Source: an uncultured Bacteriovorax sp. (GTDB lineage: Bacteria; Bdellovibrionota; Bacteriovoracia; Bacteriovoracales; Bacteriovoracaceae). From it: 64,000 nt of DNA. Below, piece after piece: positions 60,261-64,000 of this stretch. The stretch is taken from positions 1 to 64,000 of the forward strand of contig CAMLMH010000009.1 of NCBI GenBank assembly GCA_946481315.1. The letters run 5' to 3'. Numbering within the stretch: the first letter of the stretch is position 1; every line of letters begins with the position of its first letter. The notes under the pieces were generated by a model. It saw nothing but the letters and a program-made list of their open reading frames with translations, was not told where the DNA came from and made no database searches. A program made the translations under genes and the position numbers.

Positions 60261-61169
60261 ATGGAAATCAAATTCTTCAATAGAATCACAGGACAAGTAG
60301 AGCGAGAAATTGTCTATGGCGATAAATTTATCGAATGGTTCTATAAAGCAGAAACAGGAAAAGCTCTCTCAACATTTATGGTCAAGGCTCCACTTTCGCA
60401 AGCCTACGGAAAACTTCAGGACTCTAAACTAAGTCAGCGCAAAATTGCGCCGTTCATAAAGAATTTCCATATCAATATGGACGATTATTTGCCGCAAGAT
60501 GGAAGGACGGAAGCCTCGCCCTATGCCAACTTTAACCAGTTTTTTATTCGCAGGTTTAAGCCAGGCAAACGTCCTTTCATACATGAGCCATCCGAAATGG
60601 GAGCTTTCGCTGAAGCTCGTTATTATGGCTATGAATCAGTTCACGATGATGAAATGGTCCCGGTCAAGGGCATGCATCTAAAGCCACATGCATTACTTGA
60701 TAATAAAAAATGGGAAGACGTTTTTCATGACGGGCCCATGTTGCTGGCTCGCCTTTGTCCGGTGGATTATCACCGTTTTCATTTTCCAGATGAAGGGACT
60801 ATATTGGATGATTACCGGGTGAAAGGTCTTTTTCATTCAGTTAACCCGCTCGCACTCAAATCCAAAGAAGATATTTTGATTACCAATGAAAGACACGTCA
60901 GTATTCTGGATACGACCAATTTTGGTAAACTGGCCTACATTGAAGTCGGAGCTATTTGTGTGGGAAAAATAGTTCAGACTAATCCGTTAAACCCTGGCCG
61001 AAAATTCCATCGTGGTGAAGAGAAAGGGTATTTTCTTTTTGGTGGCTCCACAGTGATTGTGGTTGGTGAAAAAGGAAAATGGAAACCTAGCCAGGACATT
61101 CTGGATAATACCAGAAATCACCTGGAAACTTATGTGCAGCTAGGAATGAGTATTGCCCACAAAGGATAG
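60261..61169 (+). CDS. psd: Phosphatidylserine decarboxylase (pyruvoyl enzyme)
   Basis: 302 residues. Decarboxylates phosphatidylserine to phosphatidylethanolamine at the inner membrane. The processing site FGGSTVIVV has Ser263, which becomes the pyruvoyl group. The catalytic His region LCPVDYHRFHFP (H171, H174) and NFNQFFIRRFKPGKRP (in parts) are standard. The ADG block reads AEARYYGY, with Glu where Asp is common. It has the larger clostridial/chlamydial-type form, unlike the short degenerate copy at 9339. RBS AAGAGG upstream. Its end overlaps the minus-strand hydrolase gene by 40 bases. Confidence 0.93.
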   Translation: MEIKFFNRITGQVEREIVYGDKFIEWFYKAETGKALSTFMVKAPLSQAYGKLQDSKLSQRKIAPFIKNFHINMDDYLPQDGRTEASPYANFNQFFIRRFKPGKRPFIHEPSEMGAFAEARYYGYESVHDDEMVPVKGMHLKPHALLDNKKWEDVFHDGPMLLARLCPVDYHRFHFPDEGTILDDYRVKGLFHSVNPLALKSKEDILITNERHVSILDTTNFGKLAYIEVGAICVGKIVQTNPLNPGRKFHRGEEKGYFLFGGSTVIVVGEKGKWKPSQDILDNTRNHLETYVQLGMSIAHKG

Positions 61170-61918
61170 TGATCTGAGGGATAAATCCCACCTTCAAAAG
61201 AATTTTTAACTAATCTGATATCTATAACCTCAAATTGTGGCTGAACCAGAATCCAGTCAATTCTGTCTCCCGGGGTAGATTGCCCTTGAAAGTTATGATG
61301 ACTCGATTCTTCCTGCAGGCCTTTTTCCACCCAGGGATCTAGCAAATTAAGCTCATCCAAAAAACTTTGTTTGATCATAGTCCTAGGAGACTCATTAAAA
61401 TCACCCATCAGGATCAGTGGTCCCTGAATAATTTTTTTTACTTCCTGAACGAGAACACTGGCCTGTTTAATCCGGGTTTCTTGCTGAACATGGTCCAGGT
61501 GAGTATTAACGACGGTAAAAACAGTATTTGATTCCCGTAGTTTAAGTCGGGCCCATACACACAGCCGGGGAAAGACGCTTTCAAAACTTTTGGAGGCAGC
61601 AACATAAGGCGTTTCTGAAAGCCAGATGTCTCCAGAGTCTAAAACCTCAAATTTTTTTTCATTCACAAACAGACACGGATACATTCGCTCTGAAATCCAG
61701 CTACGATGAGATTCGAGCATGGTGAGATGGGGGATTCCCTGGGCCAGATCACGCAATTGTACTTCTCTTCCCTCCTGAGTGCCTAATATGTCAGGTGAAG
61801 CTGCATTTATGACCTGCAGCCAGTAAGGACGCCGGTGAGGCCAGTCATTTGGACCGTCGGCCGGATTGGCAAAACGAATGTTGGAAGAAACAACGGAAAT
61901 TTCTTTCATAGTTCTCAT
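61130..61918 (-). CDS. Endonuclease/exonuclease/phosphatase (EEP) family protein
   Basis: 262 residues (or 259 from ATG 61909). No signal peptide. EEP fold motifs: VVSSNIRFANP at the start, DILGTQEGREVQLRDL (metal-binding Glu), VVNTHLDHVQQETR, LILMGDFNESPRT, DRIDWILVQP and YPSDHYPLWAIL (final Asp-His pair). The set is intact, so the enzyme should be active on a phosphodiester or phosphate substrate, DNA, nucleotide or lipid head group not told apart. No ribosome site is clear. GTTCTCAT at 61911-61918 and its inverse at 61940-61947 flank the start. Confidence 0.85.
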   Translation of the reverse strand: MRTMKEISVVSSNIRFANPADGPNDWPHRRPYWLQVINAASPDILGTQEGREVQLRDLAQGIPHLTMLESHRSWISERMYPCLFVNEKKFEVLDSGDIWLSETPYVAASKSFESVFPRLCVWARLKLRESNTVFTVVNTHLDHVQQETRIKQASVLVQEVKKIIQGPLILMGDFNESPRTMIKQSFLDELNLLDPWVEKGLQEESSHHNFQGQSTPGDRIDWILVQPQFEVIDIRLVKNSFEGGIYPSDHYPLWAILIPSCT

Positions 61919-62008
61919 AGTAAAACATAATGTTCTTCAATGAGAACACTCTTTTCCTTCTAGTTCCCAAATTACCCTAAAATTTCAATCCCTTATGGGT
62001 TTTAACTT

Positions 62009-62025
62009 TTGGCATTATCCCTGCT
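62009..62025 (+). promoter_or_regulatory. Second sigma-54-like promoter
   Basis: TTGGCA (62009-62014) and TGCT (62022-62025), with GG and GC 12 bases apart. It differs from consensus at the C after TGGCA and the first T of TTGC. Start near 62036; the ATG at 62053 has AAAGGGGG ahead of it. Confidence 0.6.
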
Positions 62026-62052
62026 TTTAGCACCCCATAAAAAGGGGGCTCT

Positions 62053-62388
62053 ATGGACTTACAAAAAACAATTCTCAATCAGTACATTCTTTTAAACCAC
62101 AAACCAACTTTCAAGCAAATTGCAGCCGATACCGGCATTCAAGTCACCCGCGTTTTTCGCCTTTTTAATGGAAGCACAATGAAGCTTTCGGAGTATCAGA
62201 TTTTTCGCACAAAAGTTCGTGAAAAAATGGGTTTGACCGGTGGACTTGAAGACATTGCTTTTGAATGCTCCATGAAACTTTCACCGGAATCGATAAAAGA
62301 TCTTGAGACTCAGCTCAAACGACGAATTGCGGTCTGGACTCTCTCGCAAATTGAAAAACAAAACAAAACTTCAACCCATACAGCTTAA
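62053..62388 (+). CDS. Small helix-turn-helix-like regulator candidate
   Basis: 111 residues, cytoplasmic. The stretch TFKQIAADTGIQVTRVFRLF (about 20-39) looks like a helix-turn-helix of the lambda-repressor/AsnC sort, followed by NGSTMKLSEYQIFR. The C-terminus has KRRIAVWTLSQIEK, which shares R-x-(A/V)-(V/I)-W-x-L-S-Q with the next gene (RVVIWGLSQYSD). DNA binding is inference. Behind a sigma-54-like promoter and 21 bases before its paralogue-like partner. Confidence 0.55.
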   Translation: MDLQKTILNQYILLNHKPTFKQIAADTGIQVTRVFRLFNGSTMKLSEYQIFRTKVREKMGLTGGLEDIAFECSMKLSPESIKDLETQLKRRIAVWTLSQIEKQNKTSTHTA

Positions 62389-62409
62389 TTAACGCCAGGA
62401 GTAAAAACC

Positions 62410-62931
62410 ATGAAAGACGGATTATTAATGATTGAAAGAATTGTCATCGAATCACTTAGCAAAAAAGAAAAGAACATCCAAGAGATTGAAATTGATACGA
62501 ATTTATCGCACAGCCTGCTTTTAAACATCTTGCCTAATCTTTTAATGAGAAACATGGTTCAATACCAAAGAGGCGTTTATTTCATCGATAAAGAAAACTG
62601 TTTCCAGTGGCTGAATGAAGTAAACAAAAAAGAAAACGTAAAAGAGGAGGCAAAGGAAATTTTCACATCGCTAGTTAACCAATACTTCAGCAAGGAGCTG
62701 AAAGATCAAAAAGCTGCTGGTCCACAACTAAAAATTCAAAAGATGTGGCTCACCAGGGATGAAGAGATCACCCTCAAATCGCATATGGCCGCACTAGAGG
62801 GATTTTTTAACAGTGTTAAGGAATCAAGACTGCAAAATCCACAAAAAGAAAAAACATGCGAGCAGCGAGTAGTGATCTGGGGTCTTTCTCAGTACTCGGA
62901 TCTGGTTGAAGGCGTACTCAGAGCGGTTTAA
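62410..62931 (+). CDS. Winged-helix-like protein sharing a C-terminal motif with its neighbour
   Basis: 173 residues. The N-terminal 60 residues resemble a winged helix (MIERIVIESLSKKEKNIQEI; LSHSLLLNILPNLLMRNMV; YQRGVYFIDKENC as wing). A charged helical middle follows. The tail CEQRVVIWGLSQYSDLVEGV matches the neighbour's RRIAVWTLSQIE. A similar tail occurs in some Bdellovibrio regulators that I recall only loosely. RBS CAGGAG. The two genes probably form an operon and may act as a pair. Confidence 0.5.
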   Translation: MKDGLLMIERIVIESLSKKEKNIQEIEIDTNLSHSLLLNILPNLLMRNMVQYQRGVYFIDKENCFQWLNEVNKKENVKEEAKEIFTSLVNQYFSKELKDQKAAGPQLKIQKMWLTRDEEITLKSHMAALEGFFNSVKESRLQNPQKEKTCEQRVVIWGLSQYSDLVEGVLRAV

Positions 62932-62972
62932 AATATTTTTTTAAAAAAGTTAATTTTTTCTTAACAGAGTAG

Positions 62973-63002
62973 TTGACTAGCATGACCCATTAGTAATATA
63001 AA
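62973..63002 (+). promoter_or_regulatory. Strong sigma-70 promoter of the repeat lipoprotein
   Basis: TTGACT (62973-62978), 18-base spacer, TATAAA (62997-63002). Start near 63009, leaving a leader of about 58 bases that ends in AAGGAG. Confidence 0.65.
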
Positions 63003-63066
63003 TTTAGAGCTAACGTATTAGTGTTACTTAACTCGTCATCTTAACGAAAACTTAAGGAGAATAAAG

Positions 63067-63282
63067 ATGAAAAAATTATTAGTTCTTGCTCTTGTTGTAT
63101 CTGCTGTATCTTTCGGTTGTTCAAAAAAAGAAGAAGCTCCAACTACTGAAGCTGCTCCAGCTGCAACTACTGAAGCTGCTCCAGCTACAGATGCTGCTCC
63201 AGCTACAGATGCTGCTCCAGCTACAGAAGCTGCTCCAGCTACAGAAGCTGCTCCAGCTGCAGAAGCTGCTCCAGCTCACTAA
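63067..63282 (+). CDS. Small Ala/Pro/Thr-rich repeat lipoprotein
   Basis: 71 residues. The lipobox is SFGC, Cys at residue 18 (MKKLLVLALVVSAVSFGCSK). After KKEEAPTT the whole mature chain is a six-residue repeat, EAAPAT or DAAPAT, seven or eight times. Such tails are extended and flexible and may span the periplasm or coat the surface (inference). A good promoter, ribosome site and terminator point to high expression as a single gene. Too simple to assign to a family. Confidence 0.8.
   Translation: MKKLLVLALVVSAVSFGCSKKEEAPTTEAAPAATTEAAPATDAAPATDAAPATEAAPATEAAPAAEAAPAH
63148..63276 (+). repeat. Tandem 18-bp coding repeat
   Basis: Units of GAAGCTGCTCCAGCTACA with G/T (Glu/Asp) and A/G variants, about seven copies, inside the lipoprotein gene. 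Each unit codes for six residues, so unit gain or loss keeps the frame. Confidence 0.9.
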
Positions 63283-63315
63283 TTAGTTTAATACCGCGAT
63301 AGCGTGTTAAATATT

Positions 63316-63350
63316 ATAACGAAGGCCTCGAAAGAGGCCTTTGTTATTTC
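63316..63350 (+). terminator. Terminator after the repeat lipoprotein
   Basis: 14-bp stem ATAACGAAGGCCTC / GAGGCCTTTGTTAT (one G-U) with a GAAA tetraloop, then a weak T-rich tail. Confidence 0.8.
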
Positions 63351-63393
63351 TGGGCTCTGAAAATGTTTTCATCCCGGCCGGCGAGGGAACCGA

Positions 63394-64000
63394 ATGAAAC
63401 TGCCAAATGTTGAAAACTGCAGCAATGACCAATTTCTCTTCATGTTAAGGGCTGAAGATGAAAGTGGATTTTTAGCGACCAGCAAGCGCAAGGGAAATAA
63501 AGCATTTCTGGCTCGTCGCCGCTTTCTCTATTCATACGAATTATTAAAAAAGCATCTCTCCTCCAGACCAAAAGAAATTTCTGTCGCTGACTTCGCCTGC
63601 GGTACAGGCAATGTTGGATTACTTTTGGCCGAAGATGGCTATCGAGTGGATTTCGTCGATAACGAAGCCAAATTTTTTGATTACATCAAATTAAAGCATG
63701 AAAAAGGTGACATCAATTTCGTAAAAGGTGACTGTTCAACATTCGTGAGTGCTAAAAAGTACGATGCGATCTATTTCGGTGAAGCCATTGAGCATATGTC
63801 TGATCCGGATAAAACGCTTAAGAATTTAAGAGAAAATCTTAATACTGGCGGTATTCTATGTTTAACCACACCCAACGGTGACTTTGTTAATTGTTATGAA
63901 CCAAACTGGAATGAAGTTAAAGACCAGAAAGAGCGCAATGAAAAACTCGCCAACAATATTGGAAACCATGTTTGTGAGTTCACGCAAAAAGAACTTCGCG
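63394..64000 (+). CDS. SAM-dependent methyltransferase (truncated by window end)
   Basis: The first 202 codons are visible from ATG 63394, with GAGGG upstream; the frame stays open to the window edge. Class I methyltransferase motif I VADFACGTGNVGLLLAEDG (in parts, about residues 64-82), acidic motif II VDFVDNEAK, motif around KGDCSTF, and post-motif DAIYFGEAIEHMSDPDKTL (in parts), a Methyltransf_11/UbiG-like pattern. The N-terminus has a basic stretch SKRKGNKAFLARRRFLYSYE (in parts). Substrate unknown; a glycan or lipid modifier is possible. Confidence 0.8.
   Translation, partial: MKLPNVENCSNDQFLFMLRAEDESGFLATSKRKGNKAFLARRRFLYSYELLKKHLSSRPKEISVADFACGTGNVGLLLAEDGYRVDFVDNEAKFFDYIKLKHEKGDINFVKGDCSTFVSAKKYDAIYFGEAIEHMSDPDKTLKNLRENLNTGGILCLTTPNGDFVNCYEPNWNEVKDQKERNEKLANNIGNHVCEFTQKELR

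Noticed and set aside
63148..63276. 18-bp tandem repeats as a CRISPR-like array
   Set aside because: No spacers; the repeats are contiguous and code for the EAAPAT units of a lipoprotein.

Overview
The window is about 64 kb of AT-rich, gene-dense bacterial chromosome. No plasmid, phage, insertion-sequence, CRISPR, tRNA or rRNA signal was recognised by eye. The content suggests a predatory or gliding Bdellovibrionota of the Bacteriovorax / Peredibacter type (inference). Reasons are the Gram-negative envelope genes, a gliding-motor-like cluster with an OMP_myx-type beta-barrel and TPR proteins, many exported proteins of unknown function, and a mix of ATG, GTG and TTG starts. No gene-free stretch exceeds 300 bases; the longest (47095-47383) holds a sigma-54 promoter and likely activator sites.

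Layout. 1-14.4 kb (+): ftsK; a translation and envelope-lipid run rpsB-tsf-pyrH-frr-uppS-cdsA-rseP-tsaB-(psd-like)-pssA; then an exported barrel-like protein, truA, tig and a small exported protein. 14.4-24.3 kb (-): one probable operon read from 24344 down to 14438: membrane Fe-S oxidoreductase, three exported proteins of unknown function, hisS, valS. 24.5-31.9 kb: a lipoprotein, hslO (Hsp33) and a divergent AddB/AddA-like helicase-nuclease pair. 32-38.2 kb (+): the Glt-like cluster. 38.3-45.6 kb: a small membrane protein, gmhA, trxA, an RDD protein, polA, an OsmC protein and groES-groEL. 45.7-50.8 kb: exported proteins, including a sigma-54-driven pair made of a TIMP/NTR-like small protein and a matrixin-like zinc protease. 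50.8-59.1 kb: oligopeptide ABC genes without ATPases, then a TonB receptor divergent from a BtuFCD-type importer. 59.1-64 kb: HtrA protease, the intact phosphatidylserine decarboxylase, an EEP-family hydrolase, two small regulator-like proteins behind a second sigma-54 promoter, an Ala/Pro-rich repeat lipoprotein, and a truncated methyltransferase.

How the genes fit together. CdsA, PssA and the Psd at 60261 form the phosphatidylethanolamine pathway. The psd-like gene beside pssA has lost its pyruvoyl serine and is probably a pseudoenzyme. Tig, GroESL, Hsp33, RseP and HtrA are proteostasis genes. AddAB and PolA serve DNA repair.

The most interesting item is 47286-48620. A near-consensus -24/-12 promoter, with palindromes placed like activator sites, precedes a secreted protein that resembles the N-terminal domain of tissue inhibitors of metalloproteinases. 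Next comes a matrixin-type protease with no propeptide and a possible C-terminal sorting tail. This could be a bacterial protease-inhibitor pair. At least four genes (26351-, 39867+, 50106+, 56418+) appear to start as leaderless mRNAs, with the -10 box 6-7 bases from the ATG. All functional calls rest on reading motifs by eye; no database search was run.
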